Origin: Thiosocius sp963719025
Lineage (GTDB): Bacteria > Pseudomonadota > Gammaproteobacteria > Chromatiales > Chromatiaceae
DNA: 64,000 bases
Direction of reading: 5' to 3'
Assembly (NCBI GenBank): GCA_963719025.1
Contig: CAVRBK010000062.1
Span: 1 to 64,000, forward strand
Below are positions 8,737 to 17,673 of this stretch, piece by piece (position 1 is the first letter of the stretch; the number at the start of each line of letters is the position of its first letter). The position numbers and the translations under genes are program-made. The notes below the pieces were generated by a model that ran no database searches, was not told the DNA's origin, and worked only from the letters and a program-made list of their open reading frames with translations.

Positions 8737-11052
8737 TTAGCCGCGCGCGCCGCCAGAAAAGGTGATCAGCGAGCCATTTTCGGTGTTCCCACTGCTGCCG
8801 GTGACGCGACTGACCGGCTTCGTAGCCTCAACCGGCTCACTGGCACGCGCGCCCATGGCACCCATTGGTGCGCCACGGCGCGACTGATTGCGAACCGTCG
8901 CTGAAGCGCCTTCAGTACCGGTCACATGATCACCCCGGTCCCAGTCATCGCCGGTGATTTTTCCACCCGCGTCCTGACCTTCACCGGTAACACGCGATTT
9001 GATTCGACCATCGGTGTGCTTTTCAGCGGCGGCAGGCACCTTGTCGGCAAGGTCAGCACCCCGACCGAAGCGCGCCTGTTCGGTACCGGTCACTTTGCCG
9101 GCGGCCATTCCAAACGGGCCAGTGATTGCACCGTGTTCATATTGAGAACCAGTCACCGCGGACGAAATCGGCGAGCGATCGGAAGCATGTGCCGGCGATT
9201 CGACACTGAAATCACCCCAGGGTGCGCTTCCGATCGCTTGCGGAAAATCCGGCGCGCCAGGCTCCGCAGCAGTCGCCGGACAGGCCTCGGCGGCCTGATC
9301 GCGACCAACGTATGGAGTACCGCTTACCGGTTCGCATGCGCCCTTGTCAGCACCGGTCATCTTGCCGTCGACTCCTGGTTGTTGTCCGGTCATCACCGAG
9401 CCGAAAAAGCGTCGGTTGGGCATCGTGCGGGCCTGCGCAGCCTCGACTGCCGGTGCTTCACAGAAGCCGGCCATGTCTTCGATACCCGCATAGGGGGTAC
9501 CGGTCACTGTCTTGCAGGTACCCGGCTCATCGCCCGTCACCTTGCCGGAACGACCGGTCATGGTACCGGTGACGGCCTCACCACCGGGCGTCGCCGACAT
9601 CCCGACCTTTCGATCGGTGGCATTCGGCGCGCTGGCGCAGAAATCCTGATACTGCTCCCGGCTGACGTAGTCGTCGCCGGTCACGTTGCGACACGAACCC
9701 GGCTCATCACCCGTGGTCTTGCCGCTGCGACCCATCAGGGTTCCGGTGACCATGCCACCCCGCAGGGTGCCACTGGTACCGACTTTCGGCGGCACGCTGA
9801 CGCGCTCACCCAATTGCATGTACTGGGTGCCGGTAAGCTGTCGATCGGCACCGGCTTCACCGCCGGTGACATTCTTCGAGGTGCCCACGTTGTCGCCGGT
9901 TACGGCCTTGCCCTTGAGGGTCTCGGCGCGCGTCTGACGGACTGCTGCAGGCTGCGGCTTGGTTCCGCAGAACGCCTCGGCCTGACCGGCAGCAATGTAT
10001 TCGGTCCCGGTGACCTGCTTACAGGTACCCGGCTCGTCACCAGTGACTTTTTCGCTGCGCCCGACCTCGTTGCCGGTCACCGCGTTGCCACGCCCGGTCG
10101 CGCTCTTCCCGGCACGGCGCTGCGCCTTGGGCGGCTCCGCCTGGCAGAACTCGCGGAACAGGTCAGCACCCATGTACTCGGTACCGGTAATATCACGGCA
10201 GGTACTTGGCTCATCGCCGGTGACCGAACTGGACCGACCGACCATGGTGCCGGTCACAGACTGATCATGACTGGTCTGACTGACGCCGACTTTCCACGGG
10301 GCGTCTTGCGCACCGCCTGCGTCAGGCTTCTTGCGCTGCCGACCACAGGGCGTGCTCTTCTTCTTGCCCGAACCACCGCGACGGCTGCGCTGATCGCGCA
10401 ACGCACGCGCAAGTTCGCGTCCGGAAAGCTCTGGATTGGTAGCGCGCGCAGTCTGAGCTTCGGTCATACCCGAAGCGCTGACACCGGCCTTGCCGCGTGT
10501 CGACTGGGCCTTGCGGCGCGCCAAAGATGCCGCCTTGGCCGGATTCTGCGCAATCATGGGTTTGCGGGCGTTGCGGCGCTTGGCTGCGCGCGGCGTGCTC
10601 GATGCAGACCGCTCGCGGTTCGGCGCTTTAACGACGGCCTCGTCTTTACGATCCTTGCAGCCGCAACCACAATCTTCTTTGTTGTTGCCGGGTGCCGGTG
10701 CCTGCGCCGCGGACTTGGCGACGCTGGCTGCGGTACGTGTGCGGTCGCCACGACTGACGGCCTGTTTGCCGCGCGTCGACATCGCCTTGCGGCGCGCCAG
10801 CGCTGCACTCCTGGCAGTACTGCTGCCCGACCCGGCAGCCACCGAGGTGCGCGACCGCGGTGCGGACGCACGAGGGGCGGGGGCTGGAGACGGGGCGGCC
10901 GGAGCACTGGCGGGCGCACTGGCTGGTGCACTACGCGCCGCCTGCTGCTGCGATTTCGGCAACGCCGCCTTTCCGCCGGCAGACATTGCGCGACGGCGCG
11001 CGAGCGCCACTTCTCTGCTGCTGTTGGTATTTGCACTCTGTGCCATTGTCAT
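8737..11052 (-). CDS. csoS2: Carboxysome assembly scaffold CsoS2
   Basis: The 771-residue, basic, disordered repeat protein bridges RuBisCO and shell. The N-terminal region (1-235) has four RuBisCO-binding repeats of the ARRxAMSxxGK type (near residues 15, 83, 175 and 207). The middle region (about 250-590) has six repeats with VTG...VTGDEPG-C...VTGTxY spacing. The C-terminal region has further VTG repeats and ends in the conserved peptide SLITFSGGARG. Cysteines recur in the middle repeats. Start may be ATG at 11052 or two codons later. A possible -1 frameshift site is listed separately. The long open frame on the opposite strand is a composition artefact. Confidence 0.96.
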   Translation of the reverse strand: MTMAQSANTNSSREVALARRRAMSAGGKAALPKSQQQAARSAPASAPASAPAAPSPAPAPRASAPRSRTSVAAGSGSSTARSAALARRKAMSTRGKQAVSRGDRTRTAASVAKSAAQAPAPGNNKEDCGCGCKDRKDEAVVKAPNRERSASSTPRAAKRRNARKPMIAQNPAKAASLARRKAQSTRGKAGVSASGMTEAQTARATNPELSGRELARALRDQRSRRGGSGKKKSTPCGRQRKKPDAGGAQDAPWKVGVSQTSHDQSVTGTMVGRSSSVTGDEPSTCRDITGTEYMGADLFREFCQAEPPKAQRRAGKSATGRGNAVTGNEVGRSEKVTGDEPGTCKQVTGTEYIAAGQAEAFCGTKPQPAAVRQTRAETLKGKAVTGDNVGTSKNVTGGEAGADRQLTGTQYMQLGERVSVPPKVGTSGTLRGGMVTGTLMGRSGKTTGDEPGSCRNVTGDDYVSREQYQDFCASAPNATDRKVGMSATPGGEAVTGTMTGRSGKVTGDEPGTCKTVTGTPYAGIEDMAGFCEAPAVEAAQARTMPNRRFFGSVMTGQQPGVDGKMTGADKGACEPVSGTPYVGRDQAAEACPATAAEPGAPDFPQAIGSAPWGDFSVESPAHASDRSPISSAVTGSQYEHGAITGPFGMAAGKVTGTEQARFGRGADLADKVPAAAEKHTDGRIKSRVTGEGQDAGGKITGDDWDRGDHVTGTEGASATVRNQSRRGAPMGAMGARASEPVEATKPVSRVTGSSGNTENGSLITFSGGARG
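10047..10053 (-). other. Candidate -1 ribosomal frameshift site in csoS2
   Basis: On the coding strand the run GAAAAAG spans codons for Glu-Lys in the second middle repeat (GRSEKVTG), where other repeats have GGC-AAG. A slip of -1 at the AAA codon would add three residues (Ser-His-Trp) and stop at TGA, giving a product of about 338 residues. Halothiobacillus csoS2 makes a short form by programmed frameshifting, but there the site is further along, after most middle repeats. Only the sequence run and the nearby stop are seen; a stimulatory structure was not established. Confidence 0.25.
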
Positions 11053-11113
11053 CCCCGTTTCTTTTACCTACACCTGCAACGCCGGGCTTGCGCCCGGCAC
11101 GGCCTTACGAAAA

Positions 11114-11455
11114 TCAGCCACGACCTTCGTAGACTACGAAACACACACCCTGGCTCTGGGTGTAGTTGTCGTAGCCGATCAGGCGGACGTGGTGATCCGG
11201 GTACGAGCGGCGGCATGCCTCCAGCTCTTCGACCACACGATCCAGGTTCTGCTCGCCGAAGAACGGCAGTTTCCACATGGTCCAGTAGTGGTCGGCCGAC
11301 TTGCTGGGATGCTCGTGCTCGACGGCTGGCGTCCAGCCCTGGGCGATCAGGTATGCGATCTGTTCATAGACCTCTTCCTGGCTGAGCTTGGGAAGGAAAC
11401 CGAAGGTTTCGAGAGTGTGGGCGGTTTGGTAATCACCAACCTCTTTGCTAGACAT
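11114..11455 (-). CDS. cbbS: RuBisCO small subunit, form IA
   Basis: The 113-residue protein has the RbcS pattern: ETFGFLPKLSQEEVYEQI near the N-terminus, YWTMWKLPFFGE in the middle and IGYDNYTQSQGVCFVVYEG at the end. Eight copies cap the L8 core. It starts 56 bases after cbbL and precedes csoS2 by 61 bases, the standard alpha-carboxysome order. Confidence 0.97.
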   Translation of the reverse strand: MSSKEVGDYQTAHTLETFGFLPKLSQEEVYEQIAYLIAQGWTPAVEHEHPSKSADHYWTMWKLPFFGEQNLDRVVEELEACRRSYPDHHVRLIGYDNYTQSQGVCFVVYEGRG

Positions 11456-11511
11456 AGCTTTGTCCTCTATCTGTATCTGTTACTAAATTGAGTGGTGCCG
11501 TGCGCCTGTGA

Positions 11512-12924
11512 TCAGGCGACGTCCAGCTTGTCCACGGTTTCAAACTCGAACTTGATCTCTTTCCAGGTTTCCATCGCGATAGCCAGCTCCGGGCTGTGGC
11601 GCGCGGCTTCGGCAAGAATGTCGCGGGCCTCTTTCTCGATCTCGCGACCTTCGTTGCGGGCCTTGACGGAAGCTTCCAGCGCAACACGGTTGGCGGCGGC
11701 GCCTGCGGCGTTGCCCCACGGGTGACCCTGGGTACCACCACCGAACTGCAGCATCGAGTCATCACCAAAGATGGTGACCAGTGCAGGCATGTGCCATACG
11801 TGGATACCACCCGATGCGACGGCGAAGACGCCCGGCAGCGAGCCCCAGTCCTGGTCGAAGAAGACACCGCGCGAGCGGTCTTCCGGCACGAACGACTCAC
11901 GCAGCTGGTCAACGAAGCCCAGCGTCGAGTTGCGGTCGCCTTCCAGCTTGCCCACAACGGTACCGGTGTGCAGGTGATCACCACCCGACAGGCGCAGGCA
12001 CTTGGCCAGCACGCGGAAGTGGATACCGTGCTTCGGGTGACGGTCGATTACAGCGTGCATGGCGCGGTGGATGTGCAGCAGCATGCCGTTCTCACGACAC
12101 CAGTTGGCCAGGCCGGTGTTGGCGGTGAAGCCACCGGTCAGGAAGTCGTGCATCAGGATCGGCGAGCCGACTTCTTTGGCGAACTCGGCGCGCTTGTACA
12201 TCTCTTCCGGGGTAGCCGCGGTAACGTTCAGGTAGTGACCCTTCTTCTCACCGGTTTCCTGCTCGGCTTTCTGAATAGCCTCACCAACAAACTCGAAACG
12301 GTCACGCCAGCGCATGAACGGCTGCGAGTTGACGTTCTCGTCGTCCTTGGTCATGTCCAGACCGCCGCGCAGACATTCGTAAACGGCACGGCCGTAGTTC
12401 TTGGCAGACAGGCCCAGCTTCGGCTTGATGGTTGCGCCCAGCATCGGACGACCGTACTTGTTCAGGCGATCGCGTTCGACCTGGATACCAGCCGGCGGAC
12501 CACCACAGGTCTTGATGTAGGCAATCGGGAAGCGGATGTCTTCGAGACGCAGGTGCTTGAGCGCCTTGAAGCCGAACACGTTACCGACCAGCGAGGTCAG
12601 CACGTTGACGACCGAACCCTCTTCGAAGAGATCGATTGGATAAGCGATGAAGGCGTAGAAGGACTCGTTGTCACCCGGCACGTCTTCGATGCGATAAGCG
12701 CGGCCTTTGTAGTACTCGAGGTCGGTCAGCAGTTCGGACCAGACCGTACTCCAGGTGCCGGTCGAAGATTCAGCTGCAACGGCGGCTGCGACCTCTTCAT
12801 TGGGAACGCCCGACTGGCCGGTACACTTGAAGCAAGCCAACAGGTCAGTGTCCAACGGAACGTAGTCCGGGGTCCAGTACATGTCACGGTATTCTTTTAC
12901 GCCTGCATCATATGCCTTGGCCAT
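11512..12924 (-). CDS. cbbL: RuBisCO large subunit, form IA (carboxysomal)
   Basis: The 470-residue catalytic subunit fixes CO2 onto ribulose-1,5-bisphosphate. The active-site segment GGLDMTKDDENVNSQPFMRW includes the carbamylated Lys and the Mg-binding Asp and Glu. KPKLGLSAKNYGRAVYECL carries loop-2 residues, and GGGTQGHPWGNAAG the phosphate site. The N-terminus (MAKAYDAGVKEYRDMYW) is that of form IA enzymes. A clear AGGAG ribosome site lies 8 bases upstream of ATG 12924. It is the first gene of the carboxysome operon and the likely point of CbbR control. Confidence 0.98.
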   Translation of the reverse strand: MAKAYDAGVKEYRDMYWTPDYVPLDTDLLACFKCTGQSGVPNEEVAAAVAAESSTGTWSTVWSELLTDLEYYKGRAYRIEDVPGDNESFYAFIAYPIDLFEEGSVVNVLTSLVGNVFGFKALKHLRLEDIRFPIAYIKTCGGPPAGIQVERDRLNKYGRPMLGATIKPKLGLSAKNYGRAVYECLRGGLDMTKDDENVNSQPFMRWRDRFEFVGEAIQKAEQETGEKKGHYLNVTAATPEEMYKRAEFAKEVGSPILMHDFLTGGFTANTGLANWCRENGMLLHIHRAMHAVIDRHPKHGIHFRVLAKCLRLSGGDHLHTGTVVGKLEGDRNSTLGFVDQLRESFVPEDRSRGVFFDQDWGSLPGVFAVASGGIHVWHMPALVTIFGDDSMLQFGGGTQGHPWGNAAGAAANRVALEASVKARNEGREIEKEARDILAEAARHSPELAIAMETWKEIKFEFETVDKLDVA

Positions 12925-12992
12925 GGTTTAACTCCTGCGCTATCGCTGGTTGATTCGAGCGGGAAATGGATCCTTCGAAGTGGTGCCGAAGC

Positions 12993-13058
12993 ATAGGATT
13001 GCGCCTAACCGCATTTCCAATAGATCCTATCTTCGAAAACCATAGATCCAAATCTATG
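12993..13058 (-). promoter_or_regulatory. Putative CbbR operator region upstream of cbbL
   Basis: The 437-base gap between cbbL and the upstream SulP gene (12925-13361) contains three ATAG-based inverted repeats: ATAG-N8-CTAA at 12993-13008, ATAG-N3-CTAT at 13020-13030, and ATAG-N8-CTAT at 13042-13057. The last extends to a perfect 7-base palindrome arm pair with a 4-base centre (13041-13058). They lie 70-135 bases upstream of cbbL. LysR proteins bind such dyads as recognition and activation half-sites. The same N8 motif occurs upstream of the second SulP gene. The rest of the gap shows no gene and no clear terminator. Confidence 0.5.
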
Positions 13059-13361
13059 TGTCGCTGGCGAACGATACAGAGAGAACGGCAAAACCATCGC
13101 CAGGTTTTGCACATTGCCTCCTTTTGAACGCGCAACGCGTTGAAAAATAAGAAGCAGACCCGGTGCACACGCGCCTGCCCCGCACCACCCTCGGTAGGGG
13201 CAGCGCACTGTTTACCAAAATCATCACCTCGGCGTCCCGGACCACGCCTGTTACAGGGCATCGCGACTGCCAACCGGCGCGCTGATGGTATAGCCACACT
13301 CCGGAATGTCAAACCGGGTAGGCGCTCCCCCGTAATTGCCACAATCGACCCCATCACTGCA

Positions 13362-15503
13362 TCAGGCGCGCGCGGCGTCTCCGGCGGGTTGGGCAGACTC
13401 CCCAAGCGGCAACACGCCCTCGCCGTAGGTCTTCTGCAAGGTGCGCAACGCGGTCTCCTTGTCGGGGAAAAACGCATCTCTTCCGAGCTGCTCGATCAGT
13501 CCGCCTTGCTCAAATAACCGGCGTACCTGATGCTTGAGACCGCTGAACATCAGTTTGACGCCCACCTTGCGCAGCCGCTCGGCCACCTCGCGGATCTTCT
13601 CTTCGCCTGACGCGTCTATATCGTTGATACCGCTGCCGACCACCAGGATCGCGGTCGCCTTGGGAAAATTGGATTTGGCCTCTAGTATAATGTCCTCGAA
13701 ATAAGCGACATTGACGAAGGTCAGTGAGCCGTCAAAACGTACCGGTACGAAATGCTCGCTCATCGGCGTCAGCCGGTTCGCGCTTATCCCACCCAGGGTG
13801 CCATCAGGCTTGCGCGCCACGATGTCCGCGCGCGGCTTCATCGTCCGGATAAGAAAATGCAGCACGGTGAGAGAGACACCGAGCAGAATGCCGTTGGCGA
13901 TCGAGGGCGCCATGACCAGGGTCGCAACGAACGTCAGCACGCCGATCAGCGCACCGACCCGGTCGACAAACCAGGCCTGCACCAGGGGCTTGATCCTGAT
14001 CAGGCTGAACACCGCCATCATCACGATCACGGCGAGAACGGCTTGCGGCAGGTGGTAGAGGTATTCGGTGAAATACAGCAGCACCAACACCACGGCAAAG
14101 GCACTGACGATCGCAAACAAACCCGTCGTTGCGCCGGATCGCGCCGCGACCGCCGAACGCGAGAAAGAACCGCTGACAGTATAGGCACTGAAGAAGCTGC
14201 CGGCGATATTCGCCATACCCTGGCCGATAAGCTCCTTGTTCGCATCGACCCGCTCACCGGTACTGGTGGCAATCGCCTTGGAGATCGACGTGGCCTCCAT
14301 GAAACCGATCAATGCCATCACCAGCGCTGCGGGCAACAGGGCCAGGACCACGTCCCAGTGCACCTCGGGGACCTTCAGCGTGGGCAGACCCTCGGGAATG
14401 ACACCGACGACGTCGCCGCCAGCAGACAGAACCACCTGCCCGTCACGAACCCCCTGGAAGCGCCACCGTCGGCCGTCAGCAAAGGTTTCACCGGACGCCG
14501 GGGCATCCGCATGGAACAGCAAGCGCCCGTCCGCCTGCTCCATACTGTGCAGAACAATGCCGTGCAACTCGACCCGCAGGCGAGTCACGTCTTGCTTGCG
14601 TGCAGCCTGCTCGAAAGCCAGCCCGGGAACCTGTGAACGCACCCCCGCTGCCCCGGACACACCCTCCAGCCCCCCGTCGCGGGCCAATGCATCTGCATGG
14701 CGGCTGATATCGGCAAGCTCAGTGGTAATCTCGGCCATCCGCCGCTGCGCCTGGTCCAACTGCTCCAGGTTGGCATGAATCTGCGGGTCGGCGATCTGCG
14801 CCGTGTTCACCGTCACCTTCTGTTCAAATCCGATCAGCGCACTGACCACCGTCGTCAACAGCACGGCAAGCAGCACACCGGGCAGACGTGGCTGATAGCG
14901 ACGCAGACCGGCAATCAGCAGCCATGCGCCCAGCGCGAACGCCAGGGTCAGCATGTGGGTGTCCGGCACCTGGCGGATCACCCGCCACAGGTCGGCAAGG
15001 TAGGATTCAGTGCGCGGGAAGGGTACGCCCAACACCTTGCTCAGCTGCGAGAGACCGATGATCAGGGCCGCCGCATTGGTGAAACCGACGATTACCGGGC
15101 TGGACAGCAGATTCACGACCGCCCCCAGACTGAGCACGCCGAGGGTGAGCCGCAGCACACCAACCATCAGCGCCAACATCACCGACAGTTCGATAAAAAG
15201 GCTCGAGCCTGGGTTTGCAAAAGGGATCAGCGCCGCCGCGGACATCAGGGACAGCATCGCAACGGGACCGGTGTGCAACTGACTGGACGACCCCCACAAC
15301 GAGGCGATTATCACCGGGACGAACGACGAGTACAGGCCGTACACGACCGGCAGTCCGGCCAACTGGGCATAGGCCATGCTTTGCGGCACCAGCACCAGGG
15401 CCACGGTAATCCCCGCAGCGAAGTCGGTACGCAGACCGGCACGCGACATCGGAAACCAGCGCAGGAAAGGCAACAGCCGGTACATCAAAGCCTGCAAAAC
15501 CAC
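13362..15503 (-). CDS. SulP-family transporter with large hydrophilic insertion and STAS domain
   Basis: The 713-residue protein has the SulP signature near residues 31-60 (ITVALVLVPQSMAYAQLAGLP) and two blocks of membrane helices, about 25-225 and 380-540, and a C-terminal STAS domain (about 590-700). Between the blocks, residues 228-380 form a hydrophilic, partly coiled-coil insertion absent from the first SulP of this window. Position directly upstream of cbbL on the same strand, and a shared operator-like motif, suggest bicarbonate supply to the carboxysome; sulfate transport cannot be excluded. Start is ATG 15503 or the ATG six codons later. Confidence 0.88.
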   Translation of the reverse strand: MVLQALMYRLLPFLRWFPMSRAGLRTDFAAGITVALVLVPQSMAYAQLAGLPVVYGLYSSFVPVIIASLWGSSSQLHTGPVAMLSLMSAAALIPFANPGSSLFIELSVMLALMVGVLRLTLGVLSLGAVVNLLSSPVIVGFTNAAALIIGLSQLSKVLGVPFPRTESYLADLWRVIRQVPDTHMLTLAFALGAWLLIAGLRRYQPRLPGVLLAVLLTTVVSALIGFEQKVTVNTAQIADPQIHANLEQLDQAQRRMAEITTELADISRHADALARDGGLEGVSGAAGVRSQVPGLAFEQAARKQDVTRLRVELHGIVLHSMEQADGRLLFHADAPASGETFADGRRWRFQGVRDGQVVLSAGGDVVGVIPEGLPTLKVPEVHWDVVLALLPAALVMALIGFMEATSISKAIATSTGERVDANKELIGQGMANIAGSFFSAYTVSGSFSRSAVAARSGATTGLFAIVSAFAVVLVLLYFTEYLYHLPQAVLAVIVMMAVFSLIRIKPLVQAWFVDRVGALIGVLTFVATLVMAPSIANGILLGVSLTVLHFLIRTMKPRADIVARKPDGTLGGISANRLTPMSEHFVPVRFDGSLTFVNVAYFEDIILEAKSNFPKATAILVVGSGINDIDASGEEKIREVAERLRKVGVKLMFSGLKHQVRRLFEQGGLIEQLGRDAFFPDKETALRTLQKTYGEGVLPLGESAQPAGDAARA

Positions 15504-15571
15504 TTACCCCGCAGCAAAAATTCGGACAGCGAGTGTCGCGAGAAACCCCCGTCAACTCCAATCGATATTAC

Positions 15572-15598
15572 ACTATATAACGATAGTCTAAAGTCTAT
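15572..15598 (-). promoter_or_regulatory. Putative CbbR-type operator upstream of the second SulP gene
   Basis: Two overlapping dyads occur 69-95 bases upstream of the SulP start at 15503: ACTAT-N6-ATAGT (15572-15587) and ATAG-N8-CTAT (15583-15598). The second has the same arms and spacing as the palindrome upstream of cbbL. Nothing else is recognised in the rest of the 434-base gap 15504-15937, which separates this gene from the divergent yqhA homologue. Confidence 0.4.
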
Positions 15599-15937
15599 GG
15601 GTCACCTCAAACCCACGACCCAGCGGCCTGGCGCCTGTCGTTATGGCCCGCCATGCCCGCGTCGGCCGCACCCCGGCAGCATGATGGCAACGAGGTAATA
15701 ACCAACCCAGTCAGGTGTCGCCAGTCGCTGGGTCGGCACAAAATTCAGCCCCTGCCGATCGTGATATCCTGCGCGTCGTCGCCTGCCCTGCCCGGCGGTG
15801 GTGGACGGGGCAGGACTACCGAAGGCTCGGCGGAGACGGCATACGGTGGCCGGATTCTCGCCAGGACTCCGCTGGCTGATGCGCGGGGCGGGGCCGTCCG
15901 TATCGGCATTGATCACAGCGCGAGGAATGAGACTGTC

Positions 15938-16426
15938 GTGGAACGCACGCTAGAAAACCTGTTGTATGCCAGCCGCTGGCTGCTCGCCCCGATCTATCTC
16001 GGCCTGAGCCTTGCGCTGCTGGTGATCGGTATCAAGTTCTTCCAGGAAGTCCTGCATGTGTTGCCCATCGTTCTTGACACCGCCGAAGCCGACCTGGTGC
16101 TGGTGGTGCTCAGCCTGGTCGACATTGCGCTGGTCGGGGGCCTGATCGTGATGGTGATGCTCAGCGGCTACGAGAATTTCGTGTCGCAGATAGACATCAA
16201 GGAAGGCGCAGAAAAACTGGATTGGCTGGGCAAGCTGGACGCCGGCTCGTTGAAACAGAAGGTCGCGGCCTCCATCGTCGCGATCTCCTCGATCCACCTG
16301 CTGAAGGCATTCATGAATATCCAGCACATCGAAAACGACAAACTGATGTGGTTCGTGATCATCCACATGACGTTCGTATTTTCGGCACTGGGCATGGCCC
16401 TGGTAGACCGGATAAATCACCACTGA
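15938..16426 (+). CDS. yqhA: UPF0114/YqhA family inner-membrane protein
   Basis: The 162-residue protein matches E. coli YqhA over its full length: ENLLYASRWLLAPIYLGLSL at the start, SGYENFVSQIDI in the middle and KVAASIVAISSIHLLKAFM near the end. Three to four membrane segments are visible. Function is unknown. GTG at 15938 is chosen because it gives the family N-terminus and is preceded by GAGGAA 11 bases upstream; the open frame extends further upstream but is not conserved. Confidence 0.9.
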   Translation: MERTLENLLYASRWLLAPIYLGLSLALLVIGIKFFQEVLHVLPIVLDTAEADLVLVVLSLVDIALVGGLIVMVMLSGYENFVSQIDIKEGAEKLDWLGKLDAGSLKQKVAASIVAISSIHLLKAFMNIQHIENDKLMWFVIIHMTFVFSALGMALVDRINHH

Positions 16427-16629
16427 GGATGCGCCGTATGGGTAGGCTTTTCCGGATCCTTACGGAGGAGCGGCCCGGCGTCGCCGCAAGAGCCCACGAG
16501 GGCGGCATCACCTGAAACCGGCGCACTCGCATCGGCAGGTTATTGCGTCCTTGCATGCATGCCCTGGTCGATCACCGGACCCACCAGCAATGGCACCTCC
16601 CTGTCAGCGCCTGACGTCGGCACGAAACG

Positions 16630-16938
16630 TTATGTGTCGTCGTTGAAGGCCTCGTTCGGATCCCAGCCAAGTTCGCGCGCGCGGGCAATCGCCGCATCGT
16701 AGATCTCACGGTGCAGCGCGGCGAGCTCGGCGGGCAGATTCGACGCCAGGTGCCCGTACTTGTCCCATTCGTCGCTGACCTGCGCATACAGACTTTCGAT
16801 ACGTTGCGAACTCCATCCCCCGCAGGTCTCGGTTCGCGGGATCAGACCAAACAGCCAGGCGTCACGCACGATGTTGCCCGTGGGGTTCATCGCACCTTTC
16901 GGATCCTTGTCGATACCATCGTAGGTTTTTTTCCTCAT
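16630..16938 (-). CDS. Conserved-looking hypothetical protein, 102 residues
   Basis: ATG at 16938 opens a 102-residue soluble protein beginning MRKKTYDGIDKDPKGAMNPT. It contains VRDAWLFGLIPRTETCGGW and a helical C-terminal half rich in Glu, Ala and Arg ending GWDPNEAFNDDT. No domain is recognised, and no signal peptide or membrane segment is seen. It is divergent from the phosphatase gene at 17005 with a 66-base shared upstream region. Codon use is like that of its neighbours, so it is probably real. Confidence 0.65.
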   Translation of the reverse strand: MRKKTYDGIDKDPKGAMNPTGNIVRDAWLFGLIPRTETCGGWSSQRIESLYAQVSDEWDKYGHLASNLPAELAALHREIYDAAIARARELGWDPNEAFNDDT

Positions 16939-17004
16939 CAATCCGCCTGCATACTTGAAACGCGATCGGCACATGTTAACAAACCAACCCGGTAACACCC
17001 GAAA

Positions 17005-17604
17005 ATGCCAAAGACGACACTCGACTACCTGCGCCACGGCGAACCCGAAGGCGGACAACGCTACCGCGGCCACGGCGTGGATGACCCACTTTCCGAGAAA
17101 GGCTGGCGACAGATGCGAGACACTACGGCGCAACTGGCAGGCTGGCAGCAGGTGATCAGCTCCCCCATGCAGCGCTGCGTCGCGTTCGCCGAGGAGATTG
17201 CCGCGCAGCGCAAGGTGCCGCTGGCTATCGTCGACAACCTCCGCGAAGTCGGGTTCGGCGACTGGGAAGGGGTGACCCGGCAGGAGCTGAAGACGCGCAG
17301 GCGCGAGGAATTCGATGCCTTCTATCGCGACCCGGTCAAAAACCGCCCGGCGGGTGCGGAACCACTGCAGGCCTTCGGCGAACGGATCGGCGCGGTATTC
17401 GAACAGCTGGTCAGGGACCATGCCGGTAAACACCTGCTGGTGGTGGCCCATGCCGGCGTGATTCGGGCCACCCTGGGACATGTCGCCAGGGCACCGGCGA
17501 TCAACTGGTACCGGACCGACGTCGACAACGCGGCGATCACGCGATTCGGCCACGACCACCTCGGCAGCTGGCTGGTCGCACACAACTGGCGGCCGAATCT
17601 GTAA
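17005..17604 (+). CDS. Histidine phosphatase family protein (CobC/phosphoglycerate mutase-like)
   Basis: The 199-residue protein has the RHG motif at the N-terminus (LDYLRHGEPEGG) and a second catalytic His in LLVVAHAGVIRATLGH, both required in this superfamily. SSPMQRCVAFAEEIA and GFGDWEG match the alpha-ribazole-5'-phosphate phosphatase (CobC) subgroup. No cobalamin genes lie nearby, so the substrate remains open. Start ATG 17005 yields the normal N-terminus. Confidence 0.85.
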   Translation: MPKTTLDYLRHGEPEGGQRYRGHGVDDPLSEKGWRQMRDTTAQLAGWQQVISSPMQRCVAFAEEIAAQRKVPLAIVDNLREVGFGDWEGVTRQELKTRRREEFDAFYRDPVKNRPAGAEPLQAFGERIGAVFEQLVRDHAGKHLLVVAHAGVIRATLGHVARAPAINWYRTDVDNAAITRFGHDHLGSWLVAHNWRPNL

Positions 17605-17673
17605 ACTTCGGACCTTCGACCATTCGACCTGGCGCGGCGCAGCGCCGCCGCATGCCTGCCGAGGAAAACCGCC

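Noticed and set aside
8926..11385. Very long open frame opposite csoS2
   Set aside because: It arises because the repetitive GC-rich csoS2 codons lack stops on the other strand; it has no domain and csoS2 is certain.
11596..12996. Long open frame opposite cbbL
   Set aside because: RuBisCO on the minus strand is unquestionable; the antisense frame has no recognisable domain.
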